Source: Perilla frutescens
Taxonomy: Eukaryota; Streptophyta; Magnoliopsida; Lamiales; Lamiaceae
Length of the DNA: 64,000 bases
Assembly (NCBI GenBank): GCA_026008535.1
Contig: BRKX01000002.1
Span: forward strand, 68,593,380-68,657,379
Reading direction: 5' to 3'
Below the pieces are notes generated by a model. That model was not told the origin of the DNA, did not search any database, and was given only the letters and a program-made list of their open reading frames with translations. Position numbers and translations under genes: made by a program. Positions 12,718-24,160 of the stretch are shown piece after piece. Numbering within the stretch: the first letter of the stretch is position 1; each line of letters starts with the position of its first letter.

Positions 12718-13812
12718 TCACCCAAAATCAGGACTCGCCTCGCCCGCTGAGTTAGCTCGCCCGCCTCGGTCCAACGAGTTTTCCCTGACGAGTTTAGCGT
12801 AGATTCTCTCGCGCAGCTGTCGCCCCGACTCGACTCGTTCCATCACGGGTTCTTCCTCGCACGAACCTCCTCCCCATGCATCGAAAGCGTTGAGTCCGGA
12901 CCGAGTTTGCGCTCGAATCGGAGTCGAAGGGAGGCTCATAAACCCAGGCATGGGGCTCCGTGGAGAGCCCAGCCCGATCCCGAGGCCCCACGACGGCGGG
13001 CTCATGCTCAATCCCATCCCCATTTTCATCTTACTCAGCTGCAGACACCGCATTGACTCGGCGACCTGGTTGACCGAGGTCAGACTCATCGACCCGCCGG
13101 GAGAAATCGGCGGCGAACCAGTCGTCGGTGACGACGGCGGAGGCGAGTACAGCGTGGACCTCGGCGAGGATCCGAACGCCCCCATCCCGACGAGAGAGTC
13201 CTGGCCGAGGCGACTCGGAGAGGCATCCGGGCTAGTCGAAAGCGGCAGAACCCTCAGCTGCTCCGGCGTATGGGCGAAGAAGCAGACGCGGCGGCGGCAG
13301 TGGGTCCCGTCCTTGCAGGGCTGCGTACGATAGCGCGCGGGGTGGAGCCAGGACTCGAACACGCCGTGGGCGTACTCGCAGGCGTCGCCGCGCGCGCAGT
13401 CGCCGCGGCGGAAGTCGGGGCAGGCGCTGCCGGAGTAGTGGTAGCGGCGCGGGTCCCTCCGCCGCGCCTTCTCGCCGGGATGGGCGAATGGGCAGTCCGT
13501 CCAGTCGTGCGAACGAGCGATCGCGCATTTCTTCACCTTGAACTCGAACATGCGGAAATCGTCGCAAGAGAAGGCGTCGTCGAGATCATCGAAGCCCGGA
13601 ACGACGTCGTCGTCCGCCTTGTTCGACGGGAGGTAGCGCTGCAGCGCCGCCAGAGCGGCGTCGTATTGGCTGGTCAGAGAAGCGGAGATCGGGGAGTGAA
13701 TGTGGGCCGTCGGATCGTCCACGAAGTGGTGATCCCAAGGCGGGATTTGGACGGTTGGATTTGACCGAGGATGATCTCCGGTCATCATCATCGTGTATTT
13801 TTTTTCCTTCAA
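12718..13812 (-). CDS. Plant RR-type tandem CCCH zinc-finger protein
   Basis: Single-exon frame of 364 aa, close to the roughly 360 aa of Arabidopsis AtTZF1-3. Three motifs are seen: the arginine-rich RR region C-x5-H-x4-C-x3-H (C96-H111), finger 1 C-x7-C-x5-C-x3-H (C131-H149) and finger 2 C-x5-C-x4-C-x3-H (C166-H181), with HPGEKARRRDPR between the RR region and finger 1. The C-terminal half is Ser/Pro/Gly-rich and disordered (SPPPSSPTTGSPPISPGG). This family binds RNA, shuttles between nucleus and cytoplasmic granules, and acts in ABA, salt and oxidative stress responses. Conserved family N-termini suggest starting at one of the three Met codons at 13785-13793 rather than at 13812. The coding region is far more GC-rich than its surroundings, which creates long spurious antisense frames. 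Intronless structure is normal for the family. Confidence 0.93.
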   Translation of the reverse strand: MKEKKYTMMMTGDHPRSNPTVQIPPWDHHFVDDPTAHIHSPISASLTSQYDAALAALQRYLPSNKADDDVVPGFDDLDDAFSCDDFRMFEFKVKKCAIARSHDWTDCPFAHPGEKARRRDPRRYHYSGSACPDFRRGDCARGDACEYAHGVFESWLHPARYRTQPCKDGTHCRRRVCFFAHTPEQLRVLPLSTSPDASPSRLGQDSLVGMGAFGSSPRSTLYSPPPSSPTTGSPPISPGGSMSLTSVNQVAESMRCLQLSKMKMGMGLSMSPPSWGLGIGLGSPRSPMPGFMSLPSTPIRAQTRSGLNAFDAWGGGSCEEEPVMERVESGRQLRERIYAKLVRENSLDRGGRANSAGEASPDFG

Positions 13813-13935
13813 GATTTTACCTTTTTTTAATTATTATTTTTTTCCTCTTTTTTTTTCAACTTAACTCGAATGGCACTGTCATGGTCATGGTCACCAAGAA
13901 TTCGGAAGCGGGGGTTCCAATATAAACTGAAAATT

Positions 13936-13977
13936 TTAACCGAGGTTAAAGTTTTAACTTAACCAAGGTTAGGTTAA
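13936..13977 (-). promoter_or_regulatory. Cluster of GGTTAA/TTAACC hexamers upstream of the CCCH gene
   Basis: Four GGTTAA or TTAACC hexamers (13936, 13944, 13959, 13972) fall within 42 bp, about 125-165 bp upstream of the CCCH start region. GGTTAA is the core of plant GT-1/trihelix binding boxes. The position suits a proximal promoter. Function is inferred from motif density only. Confidence 0.3.
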
Positions 13978-15467
13978 ATATCTACCATTAGTTTATTTTT
14001 ATTATTTTTTTATATTTTTAAACTTTTAACCTCTTCTATTCATTATATCATTTATATGCATAGGCCTGACCGCTGACAAGTGGGCTTATAGAGTTAAAGC
14101 CATAAATTTAATCTTACCGTCGCATTTACTTCAAATTAAAACATACTCTAATTATTTTTTTTACTTTTGTTTTTGGGAAATAAATAAATTGAGGACTTCT
14201 TTGTTGAGTGTGCAAGTAAGTAAATATTTCCTAGATTTTTGTAACATTTAAATTTTCAGCATTTTTCTGCTTCAGGTGTCAGAATCTCATGTTTTTTTCC
14301 AATAAGCTAGGTTTTTCTTGTTTAGGAAATTTCCAATGCATTTCTTCAAATGTGGGGCATTTTGGATTTATCAAAATCATGTGTTGTATTATTTAATTTT
14401 TATTTATATATTCTCCATGTACGATAATAATAGTACCATTTATCTTCTTGTACGATGACAGTATCATTATTATATACGTGATATATATTTATAAAATTGG
14501 ATACGGCATAAAATAAATTAGTAATATCATTTTCATCTTATCTCGAAATCTTGTGTTTGCCTAATATGTTTGTCTTTCATTTATTTCCAAGCACTATCTT
14601 GTCGAAGTCATTTTTGGAAAATTTAGTTAAACTTCATCGTCTTTGTCCTAACTTAATATTGAGATATTTTTCATTACCAATGAGAATGAAATTGGATTCG
14701 TGGTGATCATTTTAGAAGTTACAGCTTCAAATCATATATTGATTAATTGCCCTTAAACTCATTGTATCGGGTTTTTTTGTCCCAACGGAGTGTTATGATT
14801 TGTTGAATGACGGCATTTTGATTGGAAATTGTGGGTTTACATTTTATTGATGTCTTCTTAAAAGCAATATTGTATACCTATAAATAACGATTGTGACTAA
14901 TTTAAAAAATAGGAAGTAGTATGTTGTTGGAAGGTTTAGCACTTAGATATGCTCTAAACATTTCACAAAATAATGTGGCCACCTATTTATTGTGAAGTCT
15001 AATAGCAAGCAAGTTATTGGCGGTGTTATAACTATAATAGAGCAGTGAAACCTTAAATTTATTATGATGGTTAATAATATTCCTCTTGCAACAAGGATGG
15101 ATTTACTGTGTTGCTTATTTTATTCTCATACAACGTCAGTTTTCTTCTAAAAAAATGATTTTTCTTACGATTATGTAAAAAAATATCTAATTATAATTGG
15201 CCAAATAGGGTCATAAACAACCTCACAATATAAATTGGCTAGTATAGAAGATGGGGGAAAAGATGAATTCACATCATTATTATAAGTGTACAAGTAATCA
15301 AAGATCTTTAATTATCAATGCAAGTGTAGCATATATATTATCTGCGAGACACATGAATGTAATACAATTAGCATTTAGCACTTTTTAATTTAAAAAAAAT
15401 CATAATAAAGTTGCACAAATTAAACCAATGCCTGCTTATGGCGCTTGGATGCAAAATAAAAAAAATA

Positions 15468-15516
<49 letters not shown>

Positions 15517-18094
15517 GCTAAAACCAATCCTGTTTAATACTTAATGCTAAGACTTGAAAATTTATATATCATATATCCTAATAATCAATTATGTTAACCA
15601 AAAAATAATTATAACTCTAATTGTGGGGAATAAATTCTAAATAATAAGATAAAATTAAACTAAATACGGAAAAAGCAAAATTAAAAAAAATGTAAAGAAA
15701 AACTAATTAATTATACGTGAAGACACGTATAACACACACGCTTGGAATTAGAAAATCTCACCACATATGAACCATACAATAAAAATAATTCAGGAGTGAC
15801 CACTCACCATGACCTCCAATGCTTAATGTTTTATACGACTTTACTCCTAGGACATAGAAGTAAAATTGGGTTGTTCGAATCTCAGCCACTCGATTCAGAA
15901 TTGACTTGTACAGTTGTCACATCATCTCTAACTTTCCCAAAATCGCCAAATAATCGCCGGTTGCAGATATTTATCGAATTATTCTACGATCGAGGGGACA
16001 CGTGGAGGTTTTTAGAGAACCTTTCCATAAAGCTGACCACACATCGTGGCGCGATTAATCGTGAGGTGGTTGGCGTGTTTTTACCTCATATTAATGTGTC
16101 ACTGTCCCCATGACATTCACTGTAGACAAAAGCCTTTTTAGTTGAGCTAATTTGCGCCAATTCCCCTAATGTTTTTCTCGTACTAACTTGTACGGTGAAA
16201 TATTTCCACTTTTGTCCCTTTTTGTGTGTGTGTGGTGAGAAATCATTTTTCCTTTTAAAAACAAAAATCATAATAGATATTAGCAAGTAGAAATAGAATC
16301 CAATATTTTTTTAGGGGGAGGGCCGTTAGTTTCGAACTATAAGTATCTCATTTTATATGATAATTTATAATATTAATTTGAGTATGCTTTTAAGTGAATT
16401 TTTATATTTTTATTTGTAGAATTAAATTAACATGATTTAATATCAATGACTAGACTTTGTTCAACCAGCAACTCTAAGATCTCGCAAACATCAATGATTA
16501 ATATTGTATCATTTTTCTTTTTAATATATTTTTTTGGTTTTTCACATTATTAATTAAGATAGTGGATTTTGTATTTAAGAAGGAAAACGTGTCCGAAAAT
16601 AGCACCGTTATGTTTTTTCAAGTTATATTGAAGAATCAATTTGTGTAGACATTACAGTTGTTATATTTGGACGTGGGTAAACAATTTTTGATCTAAAGTG
16701 GTTAGTGGAATTCGAATTGTAATATTTTTTAGTTATGAATACATTATTCTACTAATTGAGTCACTCATTATAAGTCTATATGGACTAACTAAAGTTCCAA
16801 GCAGAGTTTGAAAATGATTTTGCATAATTATACATATTATAAAAATCGCAAGAGAACAAGAAAACACGCGAGCAGTTTTTTTTTTTTTTTAAACTCGTCA
16901 TTTTATAAAGCGTTTCTTAAATTAATCTAGTTATCAAAATTAGATAACTTCGTTTTAATATACATTTTAATTGCTTTGGTTCTGATCATTGTTAAGACCT
17001 TTTAACGTTTCTCATCAAAATCCATCCAGTACATCAAATTATTTCAAATATTTTTCAAAGTCAAAATTCTCAATCAAATACAAGATACTATACTGCAAAA
17101 TTACAGATCTATATTAATGTCTCAATACTTTATTCCTCCAACTACCAATAAAAAACAAAATAAATGCTATTTACTATAGTAGTTTGATTCCTTTAATATT
17201 ATTATCCTCGTTCAAAGAATGTGTACAAACTTCTATAATTTTAATATAGTATTTCACAATAATTGAGAATGCAAAGTTGCCAAGACCAGCAAATTCGTTT
17301 TGTTCAAAATATCTGGATATTTTAATTTACTCTTTAGATTTTGTAAATACAATGTTTCTTTCCAAAATATAGCTCTTCAGTCTATATATTCTTGCTTTTC
17401 ACAATTTCCATCTACGTCAAAACATTTAATTTATGTCATTATACTCTTTTCACGCAACTATTCATGGATGCATGTGCTTATCACTCAAGCTAAAAATGCC
17501 TTAACAATATTCAAATTTACGACTTTTTTTTCAATAATATACTTGTTACACTCCGTAATATCATCAAAACATCTAGCTTTATTCATTTGCCTCATAATGT
17601 AGCTATGACCATCAAGCTCCTGATGAAATTGAGACCTCAAAATTCTAAAATATATATAAATTAAAATGAAATAGTCCGTGGTAAATAAAAAAAATTAGTG
17701 ACCGACATTTATCTGGCCGGCCAAATTATAATTATATTACATCCATACAATACTAACTATAAATACATTAATAGTATATCCTTAACGTAAGACGAGTTCT
17801 ACAAGTTTGACATAAATAACTAAGAAATATAATTTTATTTTACACAGGAAAATTAATTAATTGAGTTTAAATGAATTGAAAATTTCAAAATAAATGCATT
17901 TATGTTTATTTTTCATGCAAATATAATTCAAATTGCATATTTAAGTAATGTTGTACGTTGTGATCATAATAATTTTATACGAGCAAAATAGATGCATTAT
18001 CACAATGACACAGAACGATTAATCTTGCGGATCCGTCACTCTCACCTATAAATCGCATGGGGTGCTATTATAGCGTAACCTAACATTTAAATAT
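13978..18094. other. Long AT-rich intergenic stretch, no gene
   Basis: No coding region can be supported over about 4.1 kb. It contains a (TAA)n microsatellite at about 15469-15514 and an ACACGTGG G-box-like motif near 15999. A 123-codon frame at 15742-16113 has no recognisable domain and an unremarkable composition, so it is not called. Transposon relics are likely but too decayed to bound by eye. Confidence 0.5.
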
Positions 18095-19006
18095 GGGAGT
18101 TGCTAAATGTACCACCATTTACTCTTTGCACCATAAAAGAAATAAAGAAAAAATAAAATAATTGTGAAATTACTTCAATATCATTTTGTTATTTGTTCAA
18201 CCCACCATCAACACCATTAGGTGTGAGCTTGTCACACCTGGCTTGCCAAGTGTGGTTTATCTCCCCTGTGTAGGTTTGTAGGCTATTACACAGGGGCGGA
18301 GTTTACCCAGTGTGCACTACGGTAGCGGCTGCGGTTTACCCTCGACATCCAAAAAAAATAAAAATTTACTCAATGCACCACAAATTCAAAATTTAAAATA
18401 AAAAAAGAAAAATAAATAAATTAATCGAAGTATTCATCAACTTTTAATAGTTTATTAGAAGTATTAGATGTAGTATGAGTGTATTGATCGAACGTGTTGT
18501 GGTGGATTTTTTTTTTGTCCAGATCGCGGTTTGTTCGAACTGGAGATTTCGAACATTTTGGAGTGGTTCGAAATCTATTTTTCGAACAATACTTGGAAAA
18601 AATGGAGTTCAGGGCGTTCAGATTTAAGTTTTCGAATATATTGGAGTGGTTCGAACTTCAATTTTCGAACATACTTCATTCGGGAAATATTTTATAACAC
18701 CCTTGCACCCTGAATTTTTCTAAGTGTCGTTCAAACTTTAGTTTTCGAACAAATGAGTGTTGTTCAAACTTTAGTTTTCGAACCGACTTTTTTTCTAATT
18801 ATTGGAGTTGTTTGAATTAATATTCTCGAACAAGGTAAACGTGTTCGAAATTGTGTTTCTGAACATATTTTTTTTTTCAAATAAAATAAATATTTTTGGA
18901 GTGAAGGATATTAATATAAATATATGTGATGTAAAAAGTAAAATTTATAATGTATTGAATAATCGGATTGCACAGAGTAAAATCAATAGCGCAAATAGAA
19001 ATTCTC
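18095..19006. mobile_element. TTCGAA-rich MULE-type MITE, copy B, with nested SINE-like insert
   Basis: The element is a diverged copy of 1594-2367 in the same orientation, alignable almost throughout (for example TTGGAGTGGTTCGAA and CGAAGTATTCATCAA in both). It starts GGGAGTTGCTAAATG and ends in the inverted form (GCAAATAGAAATTCTC). Flanks TTTAAATAT and ACTAAATAT match at 7 of 9 positions, an eroded 9-bp duplication. Relative to copy A it carries about 150 extra bp (about 18205-18355) that match the body of the SINE-like element at 5189 and end in an A-rich tail. The insert lacks the tRNA head, so it is 5'-truncated. The nesting gives relative age: MITE first, SINE later. Confidence 0.7.
18205..18357 (+). 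mobile_element. 5'-truncated SINE-like insertion
   Basis: It contains GTGTGAGCTTGTCACACCTG, a stretch ending GGTAGCGGCTGCGG, and an A8 tail followed by TAAAAAT. It interrupts the MITE exactly where copy A reads straight through from the TTTGTTCA region to CTCAATGCACC. Flanking duplications are not clear. Confidence 0.55.
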
Positions 19007-19120
19007 ACTAAATATTTTGCACAACACGCGTGAGAGAGAGGGAGAGAGTTAACACTTTTAACACCTAACATTTGAGTTAACACTTTAACACCTAACATTT
19101 AAACATTTTGCACAACACAT

Positions 19121-19196
<76 letters not shown>

Positions 19197-19986
19197 TGTT
19201 AACACTTAATACCATTATTGCTGGCAAATAATGAAATAGGCAATCCATGTAAGTCAATAGGCCATGCTCGACGTGAATGGTCAATCAATAACAGAAATTA
19301 AATATTTGGATGCATAATTATACTATAGAACGGTAAACACTATCTCTATTATGCAACAACGCTTATGGACCAAGCACAAGGAGCTCATTTTTGCTTTCAT
19401 TTACGGACATACTTTTTTTAATTAGTTAGGATGAGAAATTGAAATTCGTACCAACTAAATTACACGCTAGTGCTTATGAACAACGGTTTATAAGTATATA
19501 TTTATTACCAGAAAAAACTTGTAAATCAAATTAGTTATTTATGTCACCAGATCGTATATTCTTAAAGATATGATGAATTCCTTACTATTTACTGATGAAA
19601 ATATGTATGATATCATGAAGTAATTATGTAATTGTCACTGTGCCAACAAAATTCCATTGTACGACGTGTAGTTTCTTAAATAATTAGGAAACAAGTATAT
19701 ATACAGGTTTCATAAATTAAAGTTTTTAAGTGATTTTTTATACTTTTATTTGTAGGCTTTAATAACTCCAATACCTTAAAAGAAAACTAGAACTTTATTT
19801 TTTGCTTTTCTTTTTTTTTTTGCTAAAATCCAAAATAAAAAAGAATGACGGGGCGTAGATATAAAAATGCATTTTCCCAATAATCAGAGGCAATTTCTAA
19901 CCATGGAAATTATAAGGAAGAAGAATATATCCAGAATCTGCTTTTCCAATTTGGTAATACAAAATCCAAACAAATCTGTACGTCAG
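19007..19986. repeat. (GA)n microsatellite and flanking intergenic DNA
   Basis: A (GA)n tract of roughly 70 bp spans about 19123-19195. Just upstream, AACACTTTTAACACCTAACATTT and related text is repeated (about 19050-19105), a short local duplication. The rest has no gene-like features. Confidence 0.7.
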
Positions 19987-20091
19987 ACACGTGGCGCACA
20001 TTGGTCACGTGAGGCAAAAGGGGTTAGTGAAGGTAGGTACACGTGTCTGGTGGCTTGTTAGCCGGCGAAAGCGACAAGCGTGATGACGTGG
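19987..20091. promoter_or_regulatory. Cluster of four ACGT-core (G-box/ABRE-like) elements
   Basis: ACACGTGGCGC (19987-19997), TCACGTGAGG (20005-20014), ACACGTGTC (20039-20047) and TGACGTGG (20084-20091) occur within 105 bp. ACACGTGG/C is the canonical ABA-response element and multiple copies are usually needed for activity. No ABA-type gene is recognised immediately on either side; the next candidate transcription unit starts about 1.3 kb downstream. It may be a distal or relict promoter. Confidence 0.4.
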
Positions 20092-20899
20092 TATTTTATT
20101 TATGGATATGTATTAACACTCCCCTTCAACTTCAAGTTTTAGACCACGCCCTCGTGAATTTTTTTAACTCTCATTTCTTGACCTTTTTTATTTCTTATTT
20201 TTATTTGGATTATTTCTCAATTTTCCACACCCTCAAATCTTATCCACAACGACTGTGCTAGCTAGCTCCTACACTAAGTTTAGGGCTCTGTTTTTTTTTT
20301 CTTTTTTTTTTAATCATGTTTTAATATGACAGTATTATACATTTAGTAGCGATAACGTTGATAAATACGATACTCACGTCTGTCTCGCGTGTTATCATTA
20401 ATTATCAGGAATATTAATTAATAAAATGTATTTAATATGTTTGAAGTATTGATGCGTAATGCACTTAATAAGTCTCATTCGCGCTTACTTATAATTAAAT
20501 ATTGTTAATTTCAAGGAATATTATGCCGTGGTGTGTATGGGGAAATCTAAATTATTTTTAACAAAAAAGTAGACTACAATTTTGAAAATGGTACAAGATA
20601 AAGAGTATAAGCATAGTCGTTAATGTATCTTTTTTTTTTCCTTATCGATCCAAAAAATAATTATAATTGAAAATAATAATGTGTGCGCATAGGTGTACAA
20701 ATGTACTGAACTATGCTTATCAGTGTGATCCATTATTAATTAAGAACACTCAATTTCTTACCAATTAATCGTTTGTTTATATTCATGATATTATAATTAT
20801 ATCCACATTAAATATTGCTTCCTTTTTCACTTGACATGCTCGTAGTTTTGTAAATGTAAATTCCACTCATATTAGATATGGGTGATTTTCCGATTTGGA

Positions 20900-21425
20900 C
20901 TTTATAATAGGCCAGATCCAAATGCAAAGCGGGCTTAATTATTATTACTGTATCCTTATTGGGTCACGCGGCCCAGGAATATATCATTGTGCATTGAGAG
21001 AGAGAGAGAGAGAGAGAGAGAGCGCTGTTGAGTCCAACAGAATGTTATTTGAGTTTGTTTGAACTTTCATTGCTTCTTATTCTTAAACATGGTTAATTAC
21101 CATTAAAACCATGAACTTTGATAGTATTTACAATTTAAATACGAACTTTGAAAGCGTCTCATTAAAACACACTTTTATATTTTGTAAAAAATAGACACAA
21201 TTTATAATTAATACGAGAACTAAACACAATATTTCATGCATATCTTTATTGTATTGATAAAATTCAAATTATGATCGCAAAAACTAATGTACACCCAATG
21301 TATGGGTCAACCCATCAGACGGATCCGACCATTTCCGACCTGTCCCGCCCCGAGACCTGGTGAATAAATAGCCTCGCTGACCCCTTCCTTCATTCTTTCC
21401 CCCTTTTGCGATTTCTAAACCCTAG
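20900..21425 (+). promoter_or_regulatory. Housekeeping-type promoter with GGCCCA motif and telo box
   Basis: A GGCCCA site II-type motif at about 20970 and a GGCC motif near 20907 lie upstream of a telo box, AAACCCTA, at 21417-21424. A pyrimidine-rich leader (CTCTCTCTTCCG and similar) follows. This combination is characteristic of plant ribosomal-protein and translation-related gene promoters. A (GA)n tract sits at about 20996-21023. The motifs are seen directly; promoter activity is inferred. Confidence 0.45.
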
Positions 21426-23092
21426 CCGCCTTCTCTCTCTTCCGTTCTCTCTCTCGATTTTTTCGATTTTCCCATCAAATCCACACCCAATGTCACCAGC
21501 GTTTGAAGCTTTCATTCATGCTCCGGTATCACCCTTAGGATTTTTGTAAACCAACCATCCAGTCGCGTCTCTTTTTCTATGTCGATATAGTTTTAGATTT
21601 TCCGATTATATGTTCTCTTACCGCTGATTTGTCGCCTCCCATTCAGAGATTCAATTCATTTCTCTATCCGTCTAGTTTCGATTCAGTTTTCTCAAGTAAT
21701 CATTGATATGGATTTGTCATTTTTTTTTATTTTATTTGTGTTTTTTAATTTTTTACCCTGTATTTGGTGATATGTCATTGTCTTCTTATTTATTTTGTTG
21801 AAATCGATTTTGAATTATATAAGAAAATAGTTAATAGGGTTTTGTCGTGCCTTTTTTTCATTTGTGTTGTGTGTGTATTGTGATTGAGGTAGCCCATTAG
21901 AACTACACCAATCGAGAATTAGGTGAGTTTCGATGTTGTTGAACTCTGCCTATTTAGTTTTAGGGTTCATTTTTTCTTTATTTTATTTGTGTTTTTTTTT
22001 CTCTTTCAGCAATAGCAGTTCAAGTCTGATACAAAGCAGGACCTGCAGATTGATTAATGATGAATTTATGAAGCCCACATTTTGTTTACAAAAATCTGAT
22101 ACAATGCAGCTGAAAATAGTATTCTGTATTGTATCCCATTTTAGTGATAGGGAATTAGGTTGCCTACGATTGCCCGATTGCGTTCATAGGCAATCACTGA
22201 ACCAGATAGCATTCTGCTAATTCTAGTGATTGAACTAGTTAAGTATCAATATTCAATAATTGGTGGCGATGAATTCATTGTTGAAGGATTTTTCTCAAAT
22301 AATATTGTATGGCTCTGTTTTCATTAGCTGATTATATGTATTGCTCAAGCATGCTAGTTAGTGATTAATAGTAGTGTAGTATAGTTGCAAATGAATGGAG
22401 ATGGTTGTAGAAATGCATGCTCAACATATTAGTATTAAGTTGCAACTAATTTTGTATTTGATGTGATTTTTATTGTGTTTCTATATGTTTTTTACTTAGA
22501 TGTATGCTAGGAAATATATTAAATGTTAATATGTCTTTATTGTATTTGATTGTTCAGATATGTTTCTATTTAAATGTGAGTAGTACGAATTTTTAGTTAT
22601 TTGCCATTTTTAATTGAAAAGAAGTATATGTGTTTATTATGTTAAGTATCAGTTAAGATGATAATGAGTATCAATTGATGGAGAAACATGTATCAGATTG
22701 TGCAGTGATATGTTTAAATGCCTTAATGGTTCAGTTATTTTTCATATTTTAGTCTTTGTATTGTTTTTTATTTTTGTATTAATTGAAATTTCAGTTATGA
22801 TCATTTGTATATGGAGTATCAATGTTACTGATGATTAGTACCAGATGATATTCTCATGAGTGTCTGAATTTTAGGGCAGATTTTTTTTTGTGTGTTTTTT
22901 TTGTGCATTTTGACTTGTAAGTATTGAGTATGACATTTCAATCTCAGTGGTACCATTTGATGTGTTTGTTTTGAACTGATTAATGTGAAATTATATATAA
23001 TTATTATGAATTGTCATGTTAAGTATCATTTACAATGCTTATTAGTATCAATTGGAATCAGAAGCATGTATCAAAATTTCCATAGTTTTTGT

Positions 23093-23656
23093 TAGGGGTG
23101 GCAATTCGTGCGTGTCAGGTCGTTAACGGGTCGACACCATAACGACACGACACGATAAGGCCAAACACGAACACGATCTGTTAAGGATCTGCTCAACACG
23201 AACACGAACACGATCCGTTATGCATAAACACGGACACGACACGAACACAAAAAACACGATTTCTTATCGTGCCAACACGACACGATAGAGACATGAGAAG
23301 AACACGACAACGACACGGTATAAAATAACTAGTAGTACATATTAAATTAAAATTAAAATTTAAATAAATAAAGTTTAATTCAAATATATAAATTTTAAAT
23401 TAAATAATTGAGTTTTAACTAAAATTTTAGATTAAATAAATATTTTAAATTATTATATATAATTAATATATTTATTTATGTATTTATATGATATTAACGG
23501 GTTACGTGAATCCGACACGAACACGACATGAAATTTTCGTGTCCTTATCGGGTCGACACGATAAGGACACGAACATGATAAAACTAAACACTAATCCGTT
23601 AATTTCGTGCGTGTTCATGTTGTGTTATCGTGTCGTATTAAAAATTGACAGCCCTA
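23093..23656. mobile_element. 564-bp hAT-type MITE
   Basis: Left end TAGGGGTGGCAAT and right end ATTGACAGCCCTA form imperfect terminal inverted repeats. The flanks are GTTTTTGT at 23085-23092 and GTTTTTGT at 23657-23664, a perfect 8-bp target duplication diagnostic of hAT elements. The subterminal 150-200 bp at each end are packed with ACACGA or CGTGT repeats, as expected of transposase-binding arrays; the middle is AT-rich. No transposase is encoded. Confidence 0.9.
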
Positions 23657-23770
23657 GTTTTTGTCTGATACATGTTTTATTAGATGTTATGTTTATGTCT
23701 TTAGAATTCAGTCTAGCGTGTTTTGCCCCTTCTATTGTTTGAATGTGTGTGCATTTTTATTTTTTTATAT

Positions 23771-24160
23771 GGAGTATCAATCTTCATGCTGATTAGTACG
23801 AAATGAGATGTTTATAAGTATCAGAGTTAGGTCAGATTTTATTTTATATTTTTATGTTTGTGCATTTTCATTTTTTTGTATGGAGTATCAATTTTCATGT
23901 TGATTAGTAGTACCAAACGAGATGCTTATAAGTATCATAGTTAGGTCATATTATGTTTTATGTTTTTATGTGTGTGCATTTTCATTTTTTTGTATAGAGT
24001 ATCAATTTTCATGCTGATTAGTACCAAATGAGATGTTTATAAGTATCAGAGTTAGGTCAGATTTTATTTTATGTTTTTATGTATGTGCATTTTCATTTTT
24101 TGTATGGAGTATCAATTTTCATGCTGATTAGTAGCAAATGAGATGCTTTTGTTTGTTGAT
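23771..24160 (+). repeat. Four tandem units of about 111-120 bp with GTATCA motifs
   Basis: Units start with (G/A)GAGTATCAAT at 23771, 23882, 23996 and 24116 (the last partial). Each also holds GATTAGTA, a second (A)AGTATCA about 45 bp later, TTAGGTCA and GTGCATTTTCATTTTT. A diverged earlier copy is at about 22813. Spacing is 111, 114 and 120 bp. The units are similar but not identical, so the array is moderately old. Confidence 0.8.

Noticed and set aside
13270..13764. 164-codon plus-strand frame overlapping the CCCH gene
   Set aside because: It is the antisense shadow of a GC-rich real gene; composition is Ala/Val/Arg-biased and no domain is visible.
15742..16113. 123-codon plus-strand frame
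   Set aside because: No recognisable domain, no splice partners and no supporting promoter; a frame of this length can occur by chance.
19099..19284. Leu/Ser-repeat frame on the minus strand
   Set aside because: It is the translation of the (GA)n microsatellite.
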